This document shows positions 17,692 through 26,154 of a DNA stretch of 64,000 nucleotides, one piece after another. Source of the DNA: Shewanella sp. MTB7 (lineage in GTDB: Bacteria; Pseudomonadota; Gammaproteobacteria; Enterobacterales; Shewanellaceae); contig NZ_CP085636.1 in NCBI RefSeq assembly GCF_027571385.1, forward strand, positions 5,256,501 to 5,320,500, written 5' to 3'. Under the pieces are notes generated by a model. That model saw nothing but the letters and a program-made list of their open reading frames with translations, ran no database searches and had not been told where the DNA came from. The position numbers and the translations under genes are program-made. The stretch's first letter is position 1; every line of letters starts with the position of its first letter.

Positions 17692-19152
17692 ATGCGTTTT
17701 CTCCTCTGTCTGTGGTTATTACTATTTCTGGTTGGGTGTCAGTCTCAACCCATTCCCCGCCCCAATGTATTGTGGATTTACGTTGAAGATATGAATAATT
17801 GGATGGGGGCTTTCGGTGATCACACTGTACCTACGCCGAATATTGATAAATTGGCCAAAGAAGGGGTTCGCTTTGATAAAGCGATGATGCCAGCCCCAGT
17901 TTGCTCCGCAGTGCGCTCGGCTATCATTGCTGGGGATATGCAAACCAGCATAGACGCACATCATCACCGCAGCGGAAGAGCTGGATATGAACCCGTGTAT
18001 TTAGCGCATTCAAGTGTACCAGAACAGTTTCGACAACACGGGTACGAGACCTTTAACATCGGCAAAGATGATTACAATTTTATCTACGATAGAAGGGACT
18101 TCTATTCTTTAATGCCAGGACCTGCTCCTGGACATCATGGGGGTTTTGATGGTGCTGAATTTGATTGGGCAACAAAGTTAGGACAGTCAGGCAAACCTTT
18201 TTTTGGGCAAATTCAACTGCGTGGTGGTAAATTAAAAATCAAGAAACCTCCACTTGTCGTTGATCGCAGTTCAGTCACTTTACCCCCCTATTATAACGAC
18301 CAACCCCTAACCCGAGATGCATGGGCTAAGCATTATGAGAATATTCATATCACTGACCTTCAAGTGGGTGACATCCTTAAGCAGCTACAGGACAACGGGT
18401 TACTAGAGAATACCGCCGTGTTCTTCTTCTCTGATCACGGCATGGGCTTTCTTAGGCATAAGCAGTTCTTGTATGACGGTGGGCTGCTGGTACCGTTAAT
18501 CGTCAATTGGCCAGCAGGAAACGACAAAATTAGAGCCTTAGGCCAAGTGCGCGAGGAGATTGTCAGTGGATTAGATATTGCTGGCGCGAGCATGGGTTTG
18601 GCAGGGATCTCAGTGCCAGCACATATGACAACGCGAGATCTGTTTGCTGATGATTACCGCCCTAGAGAATGGGTTATTTCAGCACGGGATAGATGTGATT
18701 GGACTTTTGACCGTATCCGTTCAGTTCGGACTGAAAGGTATAAATATATTCGCAATTATTTCCCTGAACGGCCCTATATGCAGTCTCAATTTCGCGATCG
18801 TTGGAAGATGACTAAAGAGTATCGTCAGGCGTTTAGTCAAGGTAAGTTCAACTCGATTCAGTCTTTGTTTATGGCACAAAAAAAGCCAGCTGAGGAGCTG
18901 TACGATCTACAAAATGACCCCCATGAGATTGATAATTTAGCCGCCTTGCCTGAGCATCAAATACAGCTAAAACAACTTCGTCAAATTTTGAGCCACTGGG
19001 AGCAAGAGACCGATGATAAAGGTCAATATCCGGAGACAGACAAGAGTATTGCCGAAGTAATCCGTTATTTTGGAAATAATTGCCAAAGCCCAGAATGCCA
19101 ACGTTACAGAGATAAGCATCAGTTATCTGGAAACTTAGCCTCGCCTCAGTAA
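17692..19152 (+). CDS. S1-type sulfatase, lipoprotein (sulfatase 4)
   Basis: 486 residues from ATG 17692, which follows AAAGGTAAG; an earlier TTG at 17668 is not needed. Lipobox LVGC gives lipidated Cys16. The FGly motif is CSAVR (Cys71), the C-x-A-x-R form still within the accepted sulfatase consensus, followed by SAIIAGDMQT. IYVEDMNNW and FSDHGMG hold the metal ligands. It is a close paralogue of sulfatase 5 just downstream: long identical stretches such as FFGQIQLRGGK and TLPPYYNDQPLTRDAWA run through both. Gene duplication followed by specialisation on two sulfate positions is likely. Confidence 0.92.
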   Translation: MRFLLCLWLLLFLVGCQSQPIPRPNVLWIYVEDMNNWMGAFGDHTVPTPNIDKLAKEGVRFDKAMMPAPVCSAVRSAIIAGDMQTSIDAHHHRSGRAGYEPVYLAHSSVPEQFRQHGYETFNIGKDDYNFIYDRRDFYSLMPGPAPGHHGGFDGAEFDWATKLGQSGKPFFGQIQLRGGKLKIKKPPLVVDRSSVTLPPYYNDQPLTRDAWAKHYENIHITDLQVGDILKQLQDNGLLENTAVFFFSDHGMGFLRHKQFLYDGGLLVPLIVNWPAGNDKIRALGQVREEIVSGLDIAGASMGLAGISVPAHMTTRDLFADDYRPREWVISARDRCDWTFDRIRSVRTERYKYIRNYFPERPYMQSQFRDRWKMTKEYRQAFSQGKFNSIQSLFMAQKKPAEELYDLQNDPHEIDNLAALPEHQIQLKQLRQILSHWEQETDDKGQYPETDKSIAEVIRYFGNNCQSPECQRYRDKHQLSGNLASPQ

Positions 19153-19520
19153 CTAGCAAAGCGTCGCCACCAATAAAGCTTCATATCTAAGCTTGCGCTC
19201 GTTCCCCCTATCGGATGTGCTAAAATTCGTCTTGCAGACATTTTTTAGCCACCGATTTTTGCGTTAAATGGCTTAACTCTAAGGCCCTCCTCCACCTATT
19301 ACCTTGAACCATCTTGCCAGAAATACCTCTGAAAAAACGCTCTCTTATCCCGATTGGTATTACGACCTCTGTGATCATTGCTGTCAAATAACGTAAAGTT
19401 AATTAAATGTTCCATTTTTGTGTTGATAGTTAATTGTATTATTAATAGTATGATTGTAACTATAACTTACAAATAGAGAACTGCCTCACTATCGTTGAAG
19501 GACAGATCCTGGAGAGAAGC
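19153..19520 (+). promoter_or_regulatory. Gap between the duplicated sulfatases, with recurring site (copy 3)
   Basis: A 368-base gap without an ORF. AATTGTATTATTAAT at 19432-19446 differs by one base from copy 2 before the TonB receptor, read on the opposite strand. The extended match runs on as AGTATGATTG. A separate promoter for the sulfatase 5-GH110-sulfatase 6-sulfatase 7 operon is therefore likely. Confidence 0.5.
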
Positions 19521-20999
19521 ATGCGTATAGGAGCCATATTGGCATTGTTGTTACTGATGGCAGGTTGCCAGACAACAACTGCAGTCACAGAAAAACAAAC
19601 AGATAAACGACCCAATATCTTATGGATATATGTCGAAGACATGAATGATTGGATGGGCGCTTTCGGCGATGACACTGTGCCTACGCCTAATATCGACAAG
19701 CTGGCGGGTGAAGGAGTGAGGTTTGATCAAGTCATCATGCCTGCACCAGTCTGCTCTGCAGTTCGTTCTGCCATCATCACAGGTGATATGCAAACTACAC
19801 TAGGCACCCATAATCACCGCAGCTCCCGCTTCGATTATAACCAAATTAAATTGCCTCAAGGCCATAAGACTCTGCCTGAGCTGTTTCAGGAAAGTGGCTA
19901 TGAAACCTTCAATATTGGTAAGGATGACTACAACTTTTCCTACGATCGTAAGCAGCTTTACTCCTTACATCCTGGGCCAAAAGTGGGGCATCAGGGAACC
20001 CAAGATGGCCCTGATTTTGATTGGGGAAAATCTCTGGCAACGTCCGGCAAACCTTTTTTTGGTCAAATACAGCTCCGTGGTGGCAAATACAAGGTGAAGA
20101 ACCCTCCAGTAAAGGTTGACCGCGCTTCGGTAACATTGCCGCCCTACTACAATGACCAACCTTTGACTCGTGATGCTTGGGCTCGACACTACGAAAATAT
20201 CCATTTAACAGATCTGGATGTTGGCAAGATTATGGCCGAGTTGAAAAACAATGGCCTGCTAGAAAACACTGTAGTGTTTTTCTTCACTGATCACGGTATG
20301 GGACTACTGCGTCATAAGCAGTTTTTATATGACGGTGGCTTGCAAGTACCCTTAGTTGTTAGCTGGCAGGGAGGCAATGACAAATTACGGGCTCTGGGAG
20401 CTGAGCGTAAAGAGCAAATTCGTGGTTTGGATATTGGTGGCAGCAGCTTAGGGCTTGCAGGGATCGACATTCCGTCATACATGACCACTGAGAACTTTTT
20501 TGCCACCGATTACCAACCTAAACCATGGATTGTTTCTGCTCGTGACCGTTGTGACTATACCTTTGATAAAATCCGCTCAGTACGTACAGAAGAGTTTAAA
20601 TATATCCGCAATTATTATCCCGAACGTCCCTATATGCAGCCTCAGTATCGGGATAAGTGGCCATTGGTTAAAGAGTATAAAAAAGCCTATGCCAGCGGTC
20701 AATTTAATGCCGTTGAATCTCAGCTTATGGCAGATTCCAAACCAGCTGAAGAGCTCTATGATCTGAAAAATGATCCCCATGAGATCCACAATCTAGCGAC
20801 TGTGCCTGCCTACGAAAATCAGTTAGTTAGCATGCGCGGTATACTCAATAACTGGGTTACAGATACTGATGATAAAGCACTATACCCAGAGAGTGATGCG
20901 GGCATTCGTGAAGTGCTGGAATTTTATAAAGACAAATGTCAAAGCCCCGAATGTCGAGGCTATCGTGCCCGTCATCCACTTACTAGCAGTAAGCACTAG
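19521..20999 (+). CDS. S1-type sulfatase, lipoprotein (sulfatase 5)
   Basis: 492 residues. Lipobox LMAGC (Cys16), FGly motif CSAVR with Cys78, then SAIITGDMQT. It is nearly collinear with sulfatase 4 over its whole length, including the C-terminal CQSPEC pair. GGAGAG sits at good spacing before ATG 19521. It is the first gene of a tight operon: GH110 starts 12 bases after its stop. By position it acts alongside the alpha-galactosidase, perhaps uncovering the non-reducing galactose that GH110 removes. Confidence 0.92.
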   Translation: MRIGAILALLLLMAGCQTTTAVTEKQTDKRPNILWIYVEDMNDWMGAFGDDTVPTPNIDKLAGEGVRFDQVIMPAPVCSAVRSAIITGDMQTTLGTHNHRSSRFDYNQIKLPQGHKTLPELFQESGYETFNIGKDDYNFSYDRKQLYSLHPGPKVGHQGTQDGPDFDWGKSLATSGKPFFGQIQLRGGKYKVKNPPVKVDRASVTLPPYYNDQPLTRDAWARHYENIHLTDLDVGKIMAELKNNGLLENTVVFFFTDHGMGLLRHKQFLYDGGLQVPLVVSWQGGNDKLRALGAERKEQIRGLDIGGSSLGLAGIDIPSYMTTENFFATDYQPKPWIVSARDRCDYTFDKIRSVRTEEFKYIRNYYPERPYMQPQYRDKWPLVKEYKKAYASGQFNAVESQLMADSKPAEELYDLKNDPHEIHNLATVPAYENQLVSMRGILNNWVTDTDDKALYPESDAGIREVLEFYKDKCQSPECRGYRARHPLTSSKH

Positions 21000-21011
21000 A
21001 GGAGACTGACG

Positions 21012-22853
21012 ATGGAAAGACGGACTTTTATTAAATCAATGTCAGGCATGCTCGCAGTGTCAACGACTGTGGGCTCTGTTTCGGCCTCGCTTGCAGAGGA
21101 AAATCAAATTTCTGTGGCTGAGTTTGGTCTACAACCTAACTCCCGAAATGACGCTATCCCAGCACTGCGCAAAGCACTGGCTTATTGTAAGCAAAACCCA
21201 GGCACGCGGCTGATATTTCCTCGTGGCCGTTATGATTTTTGGTACACCCTAGCCGATCAAGACTTTTACTACCTATCCAATAATGATGATGGCATTAAGC
21301 CCGTTGCTTTTCCGTTGACAGGTTTTAAAAATGTCACCGTTGATGGACAGGGTTCCCGTTTTGTTTTTCATGGCGGCATAGTGCCAGCAATCGTGCGTGG
21401 TTCCAAAGGCATCACATTAAAAAACTTCTCTATTGATTGGGACGTGCCTTTCAACTGTGAAGGCATTATCGAAGCCGTAAATGAAGAGCAAAGCTATGTG
21501 GATATCCGCATTAAAAAGGGCTATCGCTACAAGATTGAGAACAATCGATTTATATTTGTTGGCGAAGGATTTGAAAATCCTGTCATCAAAAACCTATTAG
21601 AATTTGATACTAAGAAAGAGGAGCAGGCGTTCATGGCCCGTGACAATTTCCAACGTGAAATTCAGCCTGTCACCTCAGAAATCAGACCCGGCGTACTGCG
21701 CATGAAAACCAAGTTCCGCACTTGGCCCTCAGTCGGCAACACCTTGCTCATTATGCAGGAAAAACGTGAATGGCCAGCGTTTGCAATTCAAGACACCGAA
21801 AATACCTGGCTAGAGAACGTTACTATTCATCACTCCGGCGCTATGGGCATTATCGCTCAGCGTGCTAACGGCGTTAAGTTAGAGAGATTACAGGTCCGTC
21901 CACGAGAAAATAGTGGCCGAATCGTATCCACCACAGTGGACGCCACTCACTTCGTGAACTGTCGTGGCCATATTATCCTTAAAGATTGCCTGTTTCAGGG
22001 GCAAATTGATGACGGTACCAATATCCACGGTATGTATGGGCGTGTTGCAAAGATCCATGACCGCTACACAGCAACCTTTGAATTGGTGCATTACCAACAA
22101 TTAGGAATTGATATTTTTGAAGCTGATAGCAAGGTGAACTTCAGTGATGAGGCGTTAAAAGTGTTTCATGATAATGAGATTGCTTCTACCGTTCGCAAAG
22201 ATGCCAAATACTGGACGGTGACCTTCAAGCAGCCACTAGATAAAGCACTGAAAGTTGATGATGTGTTGGACAATCTAACTTGGCAGCCAGATTATGTGAT
22301 GATCTCCGGCAGTCGATTTATGCGTAACCGCGCCCGTGGCGCCTTGGTGTCAGTGCCCAGTAAAGTGATCATTGAAGGTAACTATTTCCACACTCCAGGT
22401 ATGGGGATCAAGATAGGGTCAGGTGGCCTTAAGTGGTACGAATCCGGTCCGGTGACCTCAGTTGAGATCCGCAACAATGTATTCGATAACTGCAACTACG
22501 CCAAAGACGCAGCTACTATTGATATCGTGCCAGGTCGCAGTAAAACTGAAACAACACCATTCCACCAAAACATTAATATTCATCAGAATAAATTCCGAGT
22601 ATTTAACGGACGGGTATTGACCGCAAGCCGTACCCATGGAGTTAACTTCGTCAACAATACCATTATCAAGTCTAATGCGTACCCAGCGAAAGAGAGCCGA
22701 TTTGCTCCACTACAAATAGACAGATCAACCCAATTTGTCCACACAGGCAACGATTTCATTGGCTTCCCTAAAAACAGAAAGCGGGTGTCTATCAATGACA
22801 TTAAAATTCAGCGTAAAACTGACAAAAACGGTGTTGAGGTAGAAATCTCATGA
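21012..22853 (+). CDS. GH110-family alpha-1,3-galactosidase, Tat-exported
   Basis: 613-residue right-handed beta-helix protein. The N-terminus MERRTFIKSMSG is a twin-arginine signal, so it is exported folded. Signatures of glycoside hydrolase family 110 are visible: NFSIDWDVPF near residue 140, TVDATHFVNCRG with Asp310, and GQIDDGTNIHGMY with Asp333/Asp334. The 23-residue spacing of these aspartates matches what I recall for characterised GH110 enzymes. GH110 cleaves terminal alpha-1,3-galactose with inversion, in blood-group B type sugars or in lambda-carrageenan-like galactans. Its company of sulfatases and galactose genes favours the algal galactan. GAGGAG precedes the ATG, and its stop overlaps the next start. 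Confidence 0.88.
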   Translation: MERRTFIKSMSGMLAVSTTVGSVSASLAEENQISVAEFGLQPNSRNDAIPALRKALAYCKQNPGTRLIFPRGRYDFWYTLADQDFYYLSNNDDGIKPVAFPLTGFKNVTVDGQGSRFVFHGGIVPAIVRGSKGITLKNFSIDWDVPFNCEGIIEAVNEEQSYVDIRIKKGYRYKIENNRFIFVGEGFENPVIKNLLEFDTKKEEQAFMARDNFQREIQPVTSEIRPGVLRMKTKFRTWPSVGNTLLIMQEKREWPAFAIQDTENTWLENVTIHHSGAMGIIAQRANGVKLERLQVRPRENSGRIVSTTVDATHFVNCRGHIILKDCLFQGQIDDGTNIHGMYGRVAKIHDRYTATFELVHYQQLGIDIFEADSKVNFSDEALKVFHDNEIASTVRKDAKYWTVTFKQPLDKALKVDDVLDNLTWQPDYVMISGSRFMRNRARGALVSVPSKVIIEGNYFHTPGMGIKIGSGGLKWYESGPVTSVEIRNNVFDNCNYAKDAATIDIVPGRSKTETTPFHQNINIHQNKFRVFNGRVLTASRTHGVNFVNNTIIKSNAYPAKESRFAPLQIDRSTQFVHTGNDFIGFPKNRKRVSINDIKIQRKTDKNGVEVEIS

Positions 22854-24469
22854 GACATTTACTCATAACATCTATCTTCGCTTGTCTATTGCCTTTAGGC
22901 GATTTGCAGGCGGCAGACACTGAAATCCGTGACAACCTTCTGTTTATCATGACTGACGAAATGAAGTGGGATGTGATGGGTGTTGCCGGTCACCCTATGG
23001 TGAAAACCCCCAATCTGGATAAGTTAGCTGCCCAAGGCACCTACTACAAAACAGCTTACACCGTCGCGCCAATTTGCTCTCCCTCTAGGCGTTCATTTTT
23101 TACCTCTCGCTATCCCCATGTTCACGGGGTAATCGATAACAGTAAGCAAGCGTTAGCCAATGATGGGGAAGTGGATCTGCAGACCATACTCAAGCATGAA
23201 GGCTACAATACGGCCTTATCTGGCAAACTGCATTTCTATCCTGAGTGGCATGATTGGAACTTTGATCATTTTTGGGCTCGCAGTAGCGAAGGTCCGAATC
23301 ACGAAGAGACCTATAACCAATACATGATTGCTAAGCATGGTAATGATGCATTTAAGCCAGTGAAAGGCAGTGTGCTCTATCCTCAAGATCCATTGGGACA
23401 CGATTTAGGCAAGTACCAGTTCGCGAAAGAGGATTTCGAAACTTACTGGCTAACAGATAAAGCACTTACATATCTAACCCAGCAGCAAAAAAAGAAAGCC
23501 GCAAAGCCATTCTTCTTGTTCCTCAGTTACAACGAGCCCCATAGTCCATATCGTGCTACAGAGCCTTATGCATCAATGTACGACCCAAAGGCGGTGTCTG
23601 TTCCTGTTATTCCAGAACATGCCAAAGCAGAACGTAAGCAGGCATTGGTAGACAACATTAAGGGGAAATCTCGACATCTTATTGATGATGAGCAGATGAT
23701 GCGGGACTTAACAGCCCAGTATCTAGGCCATATTACCAATGTCGATGACAACGTTGGCCGCATACTCGACTATTTAGACCATTCTGGATTGGCAGATAAC
23801 ACCATCGTCGTGTTCAGTGCAGATCATGGCAACATGCTTGGCGAACACGGAAAATGGTTCAAGGGCGTGATGCACGAAGGTTCAAGCCGTATTCCTCTCA
23901 TTATCCGAGCGGGTAAAAACACCCAATACGCCAAGGTTATGAATCGTGGCAAGGTGGTTGAACAAATCGTTGAAAGCATCGATGTGATGCCGACATTACT
24001 CGAGATGCTCAACATCAATAGACCTGCCGGTATGCAGGGACAATCTTTATTGCCGCTAACAGCGGGTAAAGCTGTTAATTGGAAAAATAGTGCATTTTCC
24101 CAGCGTTCCGATCACATGTTGAGGCAGGATAATTTCAAGTTGATTATGCCCGTTAAAAGTGGCAAGCGTGGTCAGTTGGAATTATATGATCTCGCCAATG
24201 ATCCACTCGAGTATAACAACCTTGCGACAGAGCCGGCTCATCAGCAACGAATCGAACAGATGAAAAATGCAATCAGTGACTGGCAAGCAGATAAGCCAGC
24301 ACCAATTTCTGTCGATGGGTTAACGCCACCTGCACACCTATTTAATTCTGCCGAGTTACGTCGTGACCATAAAAAGTCCACTAAGGCGATGCTGACCCAC
24401 CATTCCAAAAAATTTCAGATTGTAAATATTGATCCTCAATCAAAATCAGGAAACAAAAATGACAATTAA
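22850..24469 (+). CDS. S1-type sulfatase, secreted (sulfatase 6)
   Basis: 539 residues. It has an ordinary cleavable signal peptide ending near DLQA-ADT, so unlike the other six it is not a lipoprotein. The FGly motif is CSPSR with Cys76, followed by RSFFTSRYPH. IMTDEMKWD, SADHGNMLGEHG and the KWFKG segment resemble sulfatases of the iduronate/choline-sulfatase side of S1. The ATG overlaps the GH110 stop (ATGA), indicating coupling. A basic C-terminal tail (about 40 residues after DGLTPPAHL) is unusual. Exact substrate unknown. Confidence 0.9.
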   Translation: MRHLLITSIFACLLPLGDLQAADTEIRDNLLFIMTDEMKWDVMGVAGHPMVKTPNLDKLAAQGTYYKTAYTVAPICSPSRRSFFTSRYPHVHGVIDNSKQALANDGEVDLQTILKHEGYNTALSGKLHFYPEWHDWNFDHFWARSSEGPNHEETYNQYMIAKHGNDAFKPVKGSVLYPQDPLGHDLGKYQFAKEDFETYWLTDKALTYLTQQQKKKAAKPFFLFLSYNEPHSPYRATEPYASMYDPKAVSVPVIPEHAKAERKQALVDNIKGKSRHLIDDEQMMRDLTAQYLGHITNVDDNVGRILDYLDHSGLADNTIVVFSADHGNMLGEHGKWFKGVMHEGSSRIPLIIRAGKNTQYAKVMNRGKVVEQIVESIDVMPTLLEMLNINRPAGMQGQSLLPLTAGKAVNWKNSAFSQRSDHMLRQDNFKLIMPVKSGKRGQLELYDLANDPLEYNNLATEPAHQQRIEQMKNAISDWQADKPAPISVDGLTPPAHLFNSAELRRDHKKSTKAMLTHHSKKFQIVNIDPQSKSGNKNDN

Positions 24470-25934
24470 AACCTGTAAATTCCAACCCTATGTACCAGGT
24501 CTATTGGCACTGTCTATGATCGTTTCAGGACTGACCGCTTGTACTCCCGCAGCGGAAGCTCAGAGCTCTAAGGCTGAGGATAAAAGCATTGAGACTAAGG
24601 AAATAGCCAAAGCTGATATGAGTCAACCCAATATTCTGATGTTGTTTGCCGATGATCTCGGCTGGACAGATCTTGGTTACCGCACGGGTCGCTGGGATAC
24701 GCCGAATATCGATAGCTTAAAGTTGCAAAGTCTAGAATTCACTAGGGCCTATGCTGCATCACCTACTTGTAGTCCCAGTCGAGCTTCAGTGATCACAGGT
24801 CAACACCCAGCGAGGCTGAAAATGCCCCGCCATATTCCTGATGGGAAAAAAGATCTAGGATTTGATGAGTTCCACCGACCTACGCAAGAGTTTCATCTTT
24901 TGCCAACCGACCCAGCTCAGGAACCGTCACGAAACTATTTACCCTTGGAGGTCACCTCAATAGCCGAGGCGATTAAGCCTCTGGGATATTACACAGCATT
25001 TTCTGGAAAGTGGCATTTAGGCTCAGAAGATTATTATCCAATAAAGCAGGGCTTTGATGAGCAGTTTGGTGTTTCCACTGCCGGTCATCCTAAGAGTTAC
25101 CGTGCGCCGTTTTGGGAGGAGTACCGCAACCCATATCCCGATGCTCCCAAGGGAAAATATCTTACCGAACGTTTGACTGACGACGTGGTGAGCTTTATCA
25201 AAGATTATGATAAAGAGAAGCCGTTTATGCTGACCAATTTTTATTACACGGTTCATACACCACATCAGGGACCTAAGGCGGCAACCCAAAAATACCTAGA
25301 TAGAGGACTAGATAAGAAATACGCCAATTTTGGTGCAATGATTGAAGCATTAGACACCTCAGTCGGACGCATCTTACAAGCTTTAGATGAGTCTGGAATG
25401 GCAGACAATACCGTGGTGATATTCTATTCAGATCAGGGCGGTTATTTCACGAATGAGCCATTAAGAGGCGGTAAAATGGCGGGTAAAGCCCTCTATGAAG
25501 GGGGAGCTAGAGTGCCTTTGTTGGTGCGGTGGCCAGGGGTAACACCTAAGGCACAAAGCTCAGAACAGCTGGTGATGTCGACTGATATTCTACCGACTTT
25601 TGTAGATATTGCCGGTGGCGATCCAACTAAACTAAAGGATCTCGATGGGCAAAGCATAGTGCCGATGCTCAAAGGGGAGTTGTCTGAGCGGGAACATGTG
25701 ATCCTTTATCGTAACTATGAAGACGCCTATGCCGCTGTTATTGGTCAACGTTGGAAACTGGTGGCCTTTATTTCGGGTAAGACAGAACTCTATGATCTGT
25801 TAGTCGATCCGAGTGAATCGACAGATCTATCTGAACAGCTACCTCAAAAAGTGGCTCAACTGAAGAAAACGTTACTGGAATGGCAATTGACAGTAGGTGT
25901 TAATCCCACACTGAAACGCCCAGATCTACTTTAG
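24459..25934 (+). CDS. S1-type sulfatase, lipoprotein (sulfatase 7)
   Basis: 491 residues from ATG 24459, which has CAGGA eight bases ahead and overlaps the previous gene by 11 bases; a TTG ten codons earlier is discounted. Lipobox LTAC gives Cys28. The FGly motif is CSPSR (Cys104), then ASVITGQHPARL. FADDLGWTDLGY and YSDQGGY carry the metal site; note Gln in SDQGG where SDNGG is usual. It is the last gene of the operon, ended by a hairpin terminator. Confidence 0.9.
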   Translation: MTIKTCKFQPYVPGLLALSMIVSGLTACTPAAEAQSSKAEDKSIETKEIAKADMSQPNILMLFADDLGWTDLGYRTGRWDTPNIDSLKLQSLEFTRAYAASPTCSPSRASVITGQHPARLKMPRHIPDGKKDLGFDEFHRPTQEFHLLPTDPAQEPSRNYLPLEVTSIAEAIKPLGYYTAFSGKWHLGSEDYYPIKQGFDEQFGVSTAGHPKSYRAPFWEEYRNPYPDAPKGKYLTERLTDDVVSFIKDYDKEKPFMLTNFYYTVHTPHQGPKAATQKYLDRGLDKKYANFGAMIEALDTSVGRILQALDESGMADNTVVIFYSDQGGYFTNEPLRGGKMAGKALYEGGARVPLLVRWPGVTPKAQSSEQLVMSTDILPTFVDIAGGDPTKLKDLDGQSIVPMLKGELSEREHVILYRNYEDAYAAVIGQRWKLVAFISGKTELYDLLVDPSESTDLSEQLPQKVAQLKKTLLEWQLTVGVNPTLKRPDLL

Positions 25935-26003
25935 TCTTTAGTACTGCTGCAATGCTTATCTAACGCTCACTACACATGTTTAAGGTCTGAGGTCTTCCTT
26001 GTC

Positions 26004-26037
26004 GAAGTCACATTGTTTTTTTGTGACTTCGCTCTTT
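26004..26037 (+). terminator. Terminator at the end of the sulfatase/GH110 operon
   Basis: Nine-base perfect stem GAAGTCACA / TGTGACTTC around a T-rich loop, followed by GCTCTTTTT. It separates the sulfated-galactan operon from the convergent cytochrome gene. Confidence 0.8.
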
Positions 26038-26154
26038 TTCTATTGTTAACCTCCATAGCTCCATCTCTTGAACTTCCTTTCTCCCTCTAACCCCACCTCA
26101 TTAAAGATATGATCAATCCCCCTTATTTAGGGGAAGCTCTGCTTATATAGATGG

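Noticed and set aside
17692..20999. C-S-A-V-R taken as an inactive sulfatase motif
   Set aside because: The accepted consensus allows Pro or Ala at the third position, so these two sulfatases are not judged defective.
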